Assembly (NCBI RefSeq): GCF_042433085.1
Contig: NZ_JBHLWA010000013.1
Location: 62,001-126,000 of the forward strand
Source: Gallibacterium melopsittaci
GTDB lineage: Bacteria > Pseudomonadota > Gammaproteobacteria > Enterobacterales > Pasteurellaceae
Length of the DNA: 64,000 nt
Reading direction: 5' to 3'
Below the pieces are notes generated by a model. The model was not told where the DNA came from, made no database searches, and saw only the letters and a program-made list of their open reading frames with translations. Each line of letters starts with the position of its first letter. The stretch's first letter is position 1. Below, piece by piece: positions 45,458-53,166 of the stretch. A program made the translations under genes and the position numbers.

Positions 45458-45937
45458 TTAACGTCCCGCATTCTTCATAATGCGATCTTTCATTAACTTC
45501 CATTCACGCTCTTTAATATCTTCACGTTTATCGTGTTGTTTTTTACCTTTGGCAATGCCAATTTTGACTTTCGCCCATGCACTTTTCCAATATAAAGAAA
45601 GCGCGACAATCGTATAACCATCACGATTAAATTTACCAAATAAAGAATCAATTTCTTTTTTACTCAATAACAACTTACGAGTACGAGTTGGATCACAAAC
45701 CACATGAGAAGAAGCAACATTTAATGGCGTGATATTTGCTCCAAACAAGAAAGCCTCTCCACGTTGGAAAATGACATAACTATCACCAATATTCGCTTTT
45801 CCTGCTCGTAGTGATTTCACTTCCCAACCTTGTAAAGCAAGCCCTGCTTCAATTTCTTCCTCAATAAAATAATCGTGTCTGGCTCGTTTATTTAATGCAA
45901 TTGTATTATCTTTTTTTGTTACTTTTTTCTTAGTCAT
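45458..45937 (-). CDS. smpB: SsrA-binding protein SmpB
   Basis: 159 residues. Binds tmRNA and brings it to stalled ribosomes. Seen: NKRARHDYFIEEEIEAGLALQG, EVKSLRAGKANIGDSY, and the basic C-terminal tail KGKKQHDKREDIKEREW that enters the mRNA channel. Standard length. The tmRNA gene is not in the window. Confidence 0.97.
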   Translation of the reverse strand: MTKKKVTKKDNTIALNKRARHDYFIEEEIEAGLALQGWEVKSLRAGKANIGDSYVIFQRGEAFLFGANITPLNVASSHVVCDPTRTRKLLLSKKEIDSLFGKFNRDGYTIVALSLYWKSAWAKVKIGIAKGKKQHDKREDIKEREWKLMKDRIMKNAGR

Positions 45938-46081
45938 TTTGAATATCTCGGCAATTTTGTTGGCTATTCTACCTAATCACTTTTAGAAAAACAAAGAGAA
46001 GCGTCCCTATTCCCAGTTATCGCGCTCTAGTATAGAATGCGCTACAATTTAGTAATATTACTTTAATAAAATGAGGACTCT

Positions 46082-47389
46082 ATGTCTGAACAGCCAATTT
46101 TAACGACATCAAAAGGCGCACGAGTCGCCGTAGTAGATGGTCTTCGTACTCCTTTCATTAAGCAAAATACGCTCTTTAAAGAGGCAAAAGCAAAAGATCT
46201 TGGTGCAATGGTGGCGAATGACCTTCTAAGTCGTTTAGCAATTCCTAAACAAAAAATTGAACAAGTTGTTTTTGGACAAGTTATCCAAGATCCTGATATT
46301 CCAAATATTTCTCGTGAAATTTCTCTGTTACTCAATATGCCTCACGCACAATCTTATACAGTGAGTAGTTCTTGTCCAACTGGTTTACAAGTGCTAGTGA
46401 ATCTTAGTAACAGTATTCTTATGGAAAATGCCCATTATGCTCTAGCTGGTGGTGCAGACTCATTATCAAATGCACCAATTCGCTTGAATTCTCATCTCAT
46501 TCAGCTCGTTAGAGAAATTTTATCTGCAAAAAGTTACGAAGAAAAATATCGATTATTCCGTCAAATTAGTTGGCAAGATTTGAAATTACAGGCTGTCAAC
46601 CTAAAAGATCCCCTTACTCAATTATCGCATTCTGATGTTTCTGAACAGATGGCGCAAGATTTTCATTTGAGTCGTCAAGAGTTGGATGAATATGCTGCTC
46701 GTTCACACCGCTTAGCACATCAAGCATGGCAAAGTGGCGTATTACGTCAACAAGTAATGGTTTCTTTTCCACCTCCATATGAAAAGTTTGTAGTTTCAGA
46801 TAATCAAATTGAACGTAATTTAAAACCAGAGTTTTATCAAAAATTTAAACCATCTAATGGTAAAAAATATGGTACTGCAACGGATTGGAATACCTCTCAC
46901 TCTTGTGATGGTGCAGCTGCAGTATTATTAATGAATGAACACACTGCAAAAGCCGAAGGATTAAATATTTTAGGTTATATCCGTCATTACACTATGACAG
47001 CTAATGATGTTTGGAAAAATATGTTTGTTGGTGTGACCCATTCTGTTGCTAAAGTCTTGGAAAATGCGAATATGCAATTAAATGATTTAGATTTAATTGA
47101 TTTCCACGAAACCTCTTCAGCACAAATTTTAGCAAATTTGAAACTATTAGAATCAGATTCTTTTGCTCGACAACATCTAAACCGTTCTACTGCAATTGGA
47201 TCGATTGATATGAATAAATTTAATGTTTTAGGTGGTTCAATTGCTTATGGAAACCCTAGAGCAGTAAGCAGTCTACGCTTAATTATTCAATCTTTATATG
47301 CGTTAAAACAACGTGGTGGTGGTACTTCCTTAATTGCGTCAGGCGGTTTAGGTGGTATTGGCGGTGCAATGATTTTGGAGAGTGAATAA
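46082..47389 (+). CDS. fadI: FadI-type thiolase with altered active site
   Basis: 435 residues, aligning along its length with FadI (3-ketoacyl-CoA thiolase). The acyl-accepting Cys is kept (Cys98 in VSSSCPTGLQ), but the general-base His of the GHP motif is Asn391 (LGGSIAYGNPRA, against GHPFA in E. coli FadI), and the second catalytic Cys in the LVTACAAGGLG region is Gly421 (LIASGGLGGIG). The HEAF motif reads HETS. The surrounding sequence is well conserved and the frame intact, so this looks like loss of thiolytic activity without gene decay, or a new role. Its stop overlaps the fadJ start by 1 nt. Confidence 0.88.
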   Translation: MSEQPILTTSKGARVAVVDGLRTPFIKQNTLFKEAKAKDLGAMVANDLLSRLAIPKQKIEQVVFGQVIQDPDIPNISREISLLLNMPHAQSYTVSSSCPTGLQVLVNLSNSILMENAHYALAGGADSLSNAPIRLNSHLIQLVREILSAKSYEEKYRLFRQISWQDLKLQAVNLKDPLTQLSHSDVSEQMAQDFHLSRQELDEYAARSHRLAHQAWQSGVLRQQVMVSFPPPYEKFVVSDNQIERNLKPEFYQKFKPSNGKKYGTATDWNTSHSCDGAAAVLLMNEHTAKAEGLNILGYIRHYTMTANDVWKNMFVGVTHSVAKVLENANMQLNDLDLIDFHETSSAQILANLKLLESDSFARQHLNRSTAIGSIDMNKFNVLGGSIAYGNPRAVSSLRLIIQSLYALKQRGGGTSLIASGGLGGIGGAMILESE

Positions 47390-49530
47390 TGGACATTAAT
47401 CAACAACAACCTAAATTATCTCCATTTACGTTAAGCATTGATGAGCAACAAGTTGCGACTTTGCTAATTAATGTACAAGATAAAAGACGTAACGTACTTT
47501 CAGCCGATTTTGTTTCTCAATTAGATAATCTCTTAACATCTCTTCCCGCAGAAACAAAAGGACTTATTCTACAATCGGCAAAAGAGAATAACTTTATACA
47601 AGGGTTCGATCTTAATAGTTTAATTGGTAAATCTGATCTACAACTTGAAGCCTTTCTCACTCAAGTACATCAATTAATTGAAAAAATTCAAAACCTACCA
47701 TTTCCTACTGTTGCTGTGATCCACGGTGCTTGTTATGGAATAGGCCTTGAATTGGCATTAGCCTGTCGTTATCGAATCGCATCAGATAATATTCATACAC
47801 AATTTGCTATGCCTCAAGTGCGTTCAGGTATTGTTCCCTTTGCGAATGGAATCTCTTATCTTGTTGAGCGTGTTGGCTTAAAAAATGCTTTATCCTTTTT
47901 ACTTTCTGGCGATAAATTTGATGTACACACGATGCAATCTTTAAATTGTGTTGATGAAGTTGTACCTGTTAGTTTATTGACTGTTACTGCCTATGAATAC
48001 TTTGGTAAACAAAATTTTGTTGCCAAAACCCTCTCACAAACAGCTGTATTGTGGCAAAAAGTCCAACATTACTTACATAATAATATGCTTTCTCGCCGTT
48101 TTTTGTTTGATGCGGCAGAAAACAAAGAGTGGTTAGGTCCGATCGATAATTATCCTGCAATGTCTAGAATTATTGAGATACTCAAACAACCTACCCAACT
48201 TGAACGTTTAGCAGCAGAAAAACGTGCTTTTATTGAACTGTTTAATAGTGAAAATTCACGGGTATTACGAGATCTTGAACAAACTAAACGTGCAATGCGT
48301 TTACAATATGAAACCCGCGGTAATGTGAGAGATGTCAACAAACTTGCTATTATTGGTGGTGGTTTTATGGGTGCTGGTATTGCCTACATTACTGTGCGTA
48401 ATGCCCGTATTCCAGTAAGAATTAAAGATATCCATCCAAGCGGTATTACCAAAGCATTACATATGACTCATTCATTATTACAACGTGAAGTGAGTAAACA
48501 ATTGTTATCTTCTGGCGAAATGCAGCAAATGATGTACTTAATTTCTGGTGGAGAGCGTTTCCTAGCAGCACCAGATGCAGATTTTGTAATTGAAGCCGTT
48601 TATGAAGAGCTAGAAGTAAAACAACGTGTCTTACAAGAAAGCGAAGTTTTTTATAGCGAAAATACCATTTTTGCAAGTAATACTTCTACCTTATCAATTG
48701 CGGATATTGCCAGTGTGGCTAATCGTCCTGAAAATGTCATTGGTTTCCATTATTTCTCACCAATTTCACAACGAAAAATGTTGGAGATTATTCCTCACGA
48801 AAAAACATCTGAGAAAACCATTGCAACTGCTATTCATTTTGCAATTCAACAAGGCAAAATTCCATTATTAGTCGCAGATAAACCAGGCTTCTTCGTTAAT
48901 CGAATCTTGATTCCATATCTACTAGAAGCCTTTTATTGTTTATGTGATGGGGAAGCAGTTGATTTTGTTGACCGTGCATTACAAGAGTTTGGTTTCGAAG
49001 TCGGTCCTTTAGCAATGTTAGACGATTTTGGATTAGATTTATTGGCAAAAATGTTGCCAAATCTTGAACGTTACTATGGTAAGCCTTTTGCTGTGCCAGC
49101 TAAACTCGGCAATTTATTGCGAGATGATCGTAAAGGACGTAAAAATCGCCGTGGTTTCTATCTTTATAATTCACAAACCGAAGAACGTACTATGGTCGAT
49201 AAGAGTATCTACTATGTTATGGAAACGATCTCTGAAAATAATCTTGAATCAGAACAAGTCGTTCGTCGTTGTATTTTAATGATGTTAAATGAAGCTGCTC
49301 GTTGCTTACAAGAAGGTGTCATTAGTAGTCAAGATGAAGGAAATATGGCTTCCGTATTAGGGCTATTTTTCCCTGAATTCCGTGGCGGTATTTACGCTTA
49401 TATGCAATATATCGGGGCAACTTCGATTGTTAAAGCATTGAATGAACACGTTATTCTTTATGGCGATCGTTTCCAACCATGTGAATGGTTATTAGAACAA
49501 GCTGCTAAAGAACAACAAGCTAGAAACTAA
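47389..49530 (+). CDS. fadJ: FadJ-type enoyl-CoA hydratase/3-hydroxyacyl-CoA dehydrogenase with altered hydratase site
   Basis: 713 residues. N-terminal crotonase domain (about 1-190): Glu121 in GIGLELALAC is kept, but the second catalytic Glu (LPEV in FadJ) is Gln143 in MPQVRSG, and the following glycine motif GSGGT is replaced by FANGI. The dehydrogenase part (about 315 on) looks intact: NAD loop IIGGGFMGAGIA, catalytic His454 in GFHYFSP, PGFFVNRILIPY and DDRKGRKNRRGFYLY. It may therefore dehydrogenate hydroxyacyl-CoA but hydrate poorly. Overlaps fadI; a methyltransferase gene follows 12 nt later. Confidence 0.9.
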   Translation: MDINQQQPKLSPFTLSIDEQQVATLLINVQDKRRNVLSADFVSQLDNLLTSLPAETKGLILQSAKENNFIQGFDLNSLIGKSDLQLEAFLTQVHQLIEKIQNLPFPTVAVIHGACYGIGLELALACRYRIASDNIHTQFAMPQVRSGIVPFANGISYLVERVGLKNALSFLLSGDKFDVHTMQSLNCVDEVVPVSLLTVTAYEYFGKQNFVAKTLSQTAVLWQKVQHYLHNNMLSRRFLFDAAENKEWLGPIDNYPAMSRIIEILKQPTQLERLAAEKRAFIELFNSENSRVLRDLEQTKRAMRLQYETRGNVRDVNKLAIIGGGFMGAGIAYITVRNARIPVRIKDIHPSGITKALHMTHSLLQREVSKQLLSSGEMQQMMYLISGGERFLAAPDADFVIEAVYEELEVKQRVLQESEVFYSENTIFASNTSTLSIADIASVANRPENVIGFHYFSPISQRKMLEIIPHEKTSEKTIATAIHFAIQQGKIPLLVADKPGFFVNRILIPYLLEAFYCLCDGEAVDFVDRALQEFGFEVGPLAMLDDFGLDLLAKMLPNLERYYGKPFAVPAKLGNLLRDDRKGRKNRRGFYLYNSQTEERTMVDKSIYYVMETISENNLESEQVVRRCILMMLNEAARCLQEGVISSQDEGNMASVLGLFFPEFRGGIYAYMQYIGATSIVKALNEHVILYGDRFQPCEWLLEQAAKEQQARN

Positions 49531-49542
49531 TCAGGAAATATC

Positions 49543-50178
49543 ATGGTATCAGCAGCACGTTGGAATTATTACAGTAAAATCTATAATTTTTTCTTACGTG
49601 CTGCCGATAATATGCGTCAAAGCCAATTTGCCCTCCTTGATCAACAGCAGGTTTGGACTGATACGCCACAGCATATTTATCTCGCTGGTGCGGGAACAGG
49701 GTTAGATATCCCTTATCTTGCAACTCGCCTTATGCCTCATAGCAAACTCACTTTAGTTGATTTTTCAGCCAAAATGTTAGCGAAAGCAGAAAAGCAATTA
49801 CAGCAACAACCTTACTCTTGGCAAGTTACAACTCACGTAGGTCGTGCAGAACAGAGTGGATTAGCAGATCAATCTTGCGATCTAGTATTATTACATTTGA
49901 TTTTAGCCGTCACTGCTACACCAGAAGAATTACTTGCAGAAGCAGTCCGTGTATTAAAGCCAAATGGTGTCATCTCTTTGTGGGATAAATTCTTACCTGA
50001 TGGGCAACAAGCGAGTTATTGTCGAAAAGGATTTGATTGCATTACAAGTGCATTAGGAACAACAATTAACCTACGGTTACAAGATTTAATTGCACCATTA
50101 CCATTAGTTATCGAACAGCGCAATTTTTGTCATTGGGGCTTAATGCAACAAGTAGTATTACGCAAAACTAGCTCGTAA
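49543..50178 (+). CDS. class I SAM-dependent methyltransferase
   Basis: 211 residues. Motif I is LAGAGTGLDIPYLA (canonical GxGxG region, about 48-61), followed by LTLVDFSAKML (ribose-binding Asp), a motif with SCDLVLLHLIL, and VRVLKPNGVISLWDKF. The YYSKIYNFFLR start and general shape recall small-molecule or phospholipid N-methyltransferases (PmtA/UbiE-like), but the substrate cannot be read. It lies 12 nt after fadJ on the same strand and so probably belongs to that operon, hinting at a lipid-related role (inference). Confidence 0.85.
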   Translation: MVSAARWNYYSKIYNFFLRAADNMRQSQFALLDQQQVWTDTPQHIYLAGAGTGLDIPYLATRLMPHSKLTLVDFSAKMLAKAEKQLQQQPYSWQVTTHVGRAEQSGLADQSCDLVLLHLILAVTATPEELLAEAVRVLKPNGVISLWDKFLPDGQQASYCRKGFDCITSALGTTINLRLQDLIAPLPLVIEQRNFCHWGLMQQVVLRKTSS

Positions 50179-50203
50179 TACTACTCGATCTCTACTATTT
50201 GTT

Positions 50204-51031
50204 TTAATAGCCACTCATATTATCTTTTGGTAGAAAAACTTTCTCTTTAATACGATTCACTTTTGTTTCTAACCGTCCATCAGGATAAAGCGTAATTTCT
50301 CGCCAACCAGGTTGCAAATTATCTAACGTAAAATGCGCACAATCTGGCTTAAATTGAATACAAGTAGATGGTGTTGCAAACACGGGAAGTCCCATCCATT
50401 CTGCATTCACTTCTTGGTGGATATGACCATAGATAATGCCTTTCACTTTTTGATGTTTATTTAGCACTTCAGAAAAATCATATGGATTTCTAAGATTATG
50501 TTGATCCAACCAAGCCGAACGTGTTGGTAATAGATGATGATGTAATACAACTAAAGTATTTCGTTCTGGATACATCAACAAATGTTGTTCTAGCCAAGCT
50601 AGCTCAGATTCACTCAACATTCCATGTGGTACACCATATAATTGGCTATCTAATAATAGAAGTTGCCAATTTTCGCCAAGCAGTAAATGTTTATGTGGCT
50701 GCATAACAGCTTTATAAACATCAAATACCGCTTCCATTTTAGGTTGAAAATCGTGATTACCAGGAATCCAAAAAACTTTTTTGCCTAATTGTGCAATTTC
50801 CTTCACAAAACGATGATAACCTTGTTCGCTACCATCTTGCACAAAATCGCCTGTTGCTAGAATAAAATCACTCTCAAAGCCAGAACTTTTCACCTCGCTT
50901 AATACTTGCTGGAAACTAGCAAAAGTATTAATGCCTAATAACTCACCATCCGCATCCGCAAATAGATGAGGGTCTGTTACTTGGAGCAATTTGATCACAC
51001 CAGTCGATTCATCTTGAAATAGATCTGACAT
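50204..51031 (-). CDS. cpdA: 3',5'-cyclic-AMP phosphodiesterase
   Basis: 275 residues. Metallophosphoesterase motifs in order: TDPHLFAD (Asp-x-His), ATGDFVQDGS, WIPGNHDFQP, VVLHHHLLPT and GHIHQE. CpdA/Icc hydrolyses cAMP and so tunes CRP activity, which in Pasteurellaceae also governs competence. Length is normal. Last of a cluster of minus-strand genes but 142 nt after nudF, so perhaps separately transcribed. Confidence 0.94.
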   Translation of the reverse strand: MSDLFQDESTGVIKLLQVTDPHLFADADGELLGINTFASFQQVLSEVKSSGFESDFILATGDFVQDGSEQGYHRFVKEIAQLGKKVFWIPGNHDFQPKMEAVFDVYKAVMQPHKHLLLGENWQLLLLDSQLYGVPHGMLSESELAWLEQHLLMYPERNTLVVLHHHLLPTRSAWLDQHNLRNPYDFSEVLNKHQKVKGIIYGHIHQEVNAEWMGLPVFATPSTCIQFKPDCAHFTLDNLQPGWREITLYPDGRLETKVNRIKEKVFLPKDNMSGY

Positions 51032-51173
51032 AATGCCCCCTAAAATATTTTCAAATTTCTATTGCTTACTTTAGACATTTCAATAAAAAAGTCAGTAGGC
51101 AAATAGTAAAAATGTTAGTTTCCGCACATTTTTTTAAAAAATTTTTTTCGAAATTGCTTGTTCTATCACAGAA

Positions 51174-51806
51174 TTATTGCCATAAAGCCTGCAACTTAAC
51201 ATAGTTTAATTGTAACCATTGCAAACCAATTACTGCGACACCGTTATCAATTTTGCCTTCTTCTAACCATTGATAAGCTACTTCTCTTTTTACTACATGA
51301 ACACGAATATCTTCATTCTCTTCAGCAAGTCCGTGAATGCCACCAACTTGACTTGAATCTACTCTCCCTGCAAATAAATGGATGCGTTCGGACATACCGC
51401 CAGGGCTATCCCAAAATTGCATAATTGGATAAAGTTGCGTCAAATATACGCCAGCCTCTTCTTCACTTTCACGCACAGCCACTTCATCTGGTTTTTCACC
51501 TGTTTCAATCATACCAGCAACCAATTCAAGCAACCAAGGCGATGCACTAGAAGTCGGATCAATAGCACCAATTCTGACTTGTTCAACTAAGACAACATTA
51601 TCTCGCTGTGGATCATACAATACCACTGCAGTTGCCTCGTTTTTAGTTAAGACTTCTCGCGTCACTACTCCACTCATTTCACCAGAAAATAGCCGATGAC
51701 GGAACTGTACACGTTTCATGGTATAAAACCCTTTAAACACCACTTCATCATGTAACATCTCAATGTCTTGTTGTCCATATTGGCGAATTACTGATTCCTC
51801 TGCCAT
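51174..51806 (-). CDS. nudF: ADP-ribose pyrophosphatase (Nudix)
   Basis: 210 residues from the ATG at 51806, which has AGGAG 8 nt upstream; an in-frame TTG at 51812 lies too close to it. Nudix box GMIETGEKPDEVAVRESEEEAG (about 96-117). The N-terminal FKGFYTMKRVQFRHRLF is typical of NudF, which hydrolyses ADP-ribose to AMP and ribose-5-phosphate. Follows psiE by 11 nt on the same strand. nudF next to cpdA is a usual enterobacterial and Pasteurellaceae arrangement. Confidence 0.93.
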   Translation of the reverse strand: MAEESVIRQYGQQDIEMLHDEVVFKGFYTMKRVQFRHRLFSGEMSGVVTREVLTKNEATAVVLYDPQRDNVVLVEQVRIGAIDPTSSASPWLLELVAGMIETGEKPDEVAVRESEEEAGVYLTQLYPIMQFWDSPGGMSERIHLFAGRVDSSQVGGIHGLAEENEDIRVHVVKREVAYQWLEEGKIDNGVAVIGLQWLQLNYVKLQALWQ

Positions 51807-51817
51807 ATTCAATACTC

Positions 51818-52249
51818 CTATTTTCTTTTCTCTGCCATATTGGCTAAAAATAATGCCGCCACCATTAATAAAATGGCTGCCGAAATTGCTAATGTACCTA
51901 ATGCACTAGAGTGATCAACAATGATCAAACGGATCATCGCAGTGATCCCAATATATAGAAAATAACGCAATGGAAAGTGGAAACCTGCATTAAAATACTT
52001 CACAATCAATGCAAGAAACTCAAAATAGAGAAAGTAAACAACAATTCGTTCTGCTAGCACATAAGCAATCGTGGTATCACTAGCTTTTAATACTAAAATT
52101 TCGCCTAATTCAAATGTTTGTTTACCTAGCAAACACACTAAAATCACTGCAAGTACAATCAAAGCAAAATTCAGTATCCATTGTAAAATATTAGCGAATT
52201 TCGCCACAAAACGATGTTGATGCTGTTGATCAAAATGCTCCTCTGTCAT
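51818..52249 (-). CDS. psiE: PsiE-type phosphate-starvation-inducible membrane protein
   Basis: 143 residues from the ATG at 52249, with GGGAG upstream. Four hydrophobic segments (about 20-40, 60-82, 87-108, 118-137). FANILQWILNFALIVLAVIL and FLYFEFLALIVKYF resemble the PsiE family of unknown function. Its ATG overlaps the stop of the phosphopantetheinyl transferase gene (ATGA), so the two are coupled. Confidence 0.85.
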   Translation of the reverse strand: MTEEHFDQQHQHRFVAKFANILQWILNFALIVLAVILVCLLGKQTFELGEILVLKASDTTIAYVLAERIVVYFLYFEFLALIVKYFNAGFHFPLRYFLYIGITAMIRLIIVDHSSALGTLAISAAILLMVAALFLANMAEKRK

Positions 52250-52962
52250 AATGACTCCCGATTTACGACACAATAATCACTAAAATTCAGATGCACTTTT
52301 TGCAAAGTGTCATCATTCCATTGATAACAATAAAATTGTTCTGCTGAGAACTGTTCAACAAAACAAGCTAAATAAAATGGCAATGTTTGGCAAAAGCGTA
52401 AAACCCCATTAGGCGCATCTGAAGTAGTAAAGGTTGCTTGTTGTGGTTGAAAGATAACTTTAGAAATTGCCCCTATCCCACGCCCTTTCGCTTTTAAAAT
52501 CGCTTCTCTTGCACACCAACTAAGATAGAATGCCATCTCTTGATTGGAATGCTGTTGCCACCATTGCAACTCCTCCTCTTGGGCATAGTAACCCAGCAAA
52601 CGAGCAAAGGATCGTTTTTTGCTTGGTTGCTCAATATCAACTGCCACAACCTCCTGTGCGGCTGTCCGCTTGGTAACAATGACCGCTACCCACTCACCTG
52701 AATGACTGAAATTAAAATCAACACCTGAGGCAATTAAATAAGGACGTCCATTTTCATCTTTGGATATGCCTGGTAAAAACAGATCTGCACATCCCATTTT
52801 CTGTAATATTTGCCACAATAAAAAATAAGCAACTTGCCGTTGTTGCTTTAACTTGGGTAACAGAGTTTGCTGCGAGTTTGCATCAGAAAAAACAAGTGGC
52901 GGTTGTAAATGAAATGGATAAGTTTGGTGGATATTTCCCCACGCTACAAAAACTTCAGACAT
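52246..52962 (-). CDS. 4'-phosphopantetheinyl transferase (Sfp/AcpT-like)
   Basis: 238 residues from the ATG at 52962; a TTG at 52992 would add ten residues. Core motifs: GVDFNFSHSGEW, VVAVDIEQPSK (Mg-binding Asp-x-Glu) and WCAREAILKAKGRG. It moves phosphopantetheine from CoA to a carrier protein. No polyketide or peptide synthetase gene is in the window, so the partner may be a fatty-acid carrier or lie elsewhere. Starts the run PPTase-psiE-nudF. Confidence 0.87.
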   Translation of the reverse strand: MSEVFVAWGNIHQTYPFHLQPPLVFSDANSQQTLLPKLKQQRQVAYFLLWQILQKMGCADLFLPGISKDENGRPYLIASGVDFNFSHSGEWVAVIVTKRTAAQEVVAVDIEQPSKKRSFARLLGYYAQEEELQWWQQHSNQEMAFYLSWCAREAILKAKGRGIGAISKVIFQPQQATFTTSDAPNGVLRFCQTLPFYLACFVEQFSAEQFYCYQWNDDTLQKVHLNFSDYCVVNRESL

Positions 52963-53166
52963 AATACGATCATCATTGCAAACATAATGCAAGTGTACTC
53001 AAATTCACTCCTAATACCAATAAGAATTCTAGGATTTACGATTATCTACACTGTAGCAAAAATTGTCATAAGCCCTATTAATTACCAGCATTTTAAGCTA
53101 TTCTATACCACATTTTTTAATTCTAAATATTCATTTAAATTTTGGTACTAAATAGGACAACTTACC

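Noticed and set aside
51115..51165. A/T-only inverted stretch between nudF and cpdA as a terminator
   Set aside because: TTTTTTTAAAAAATTTTTTT lacks any G/C stem and would not form a stable hairpin.
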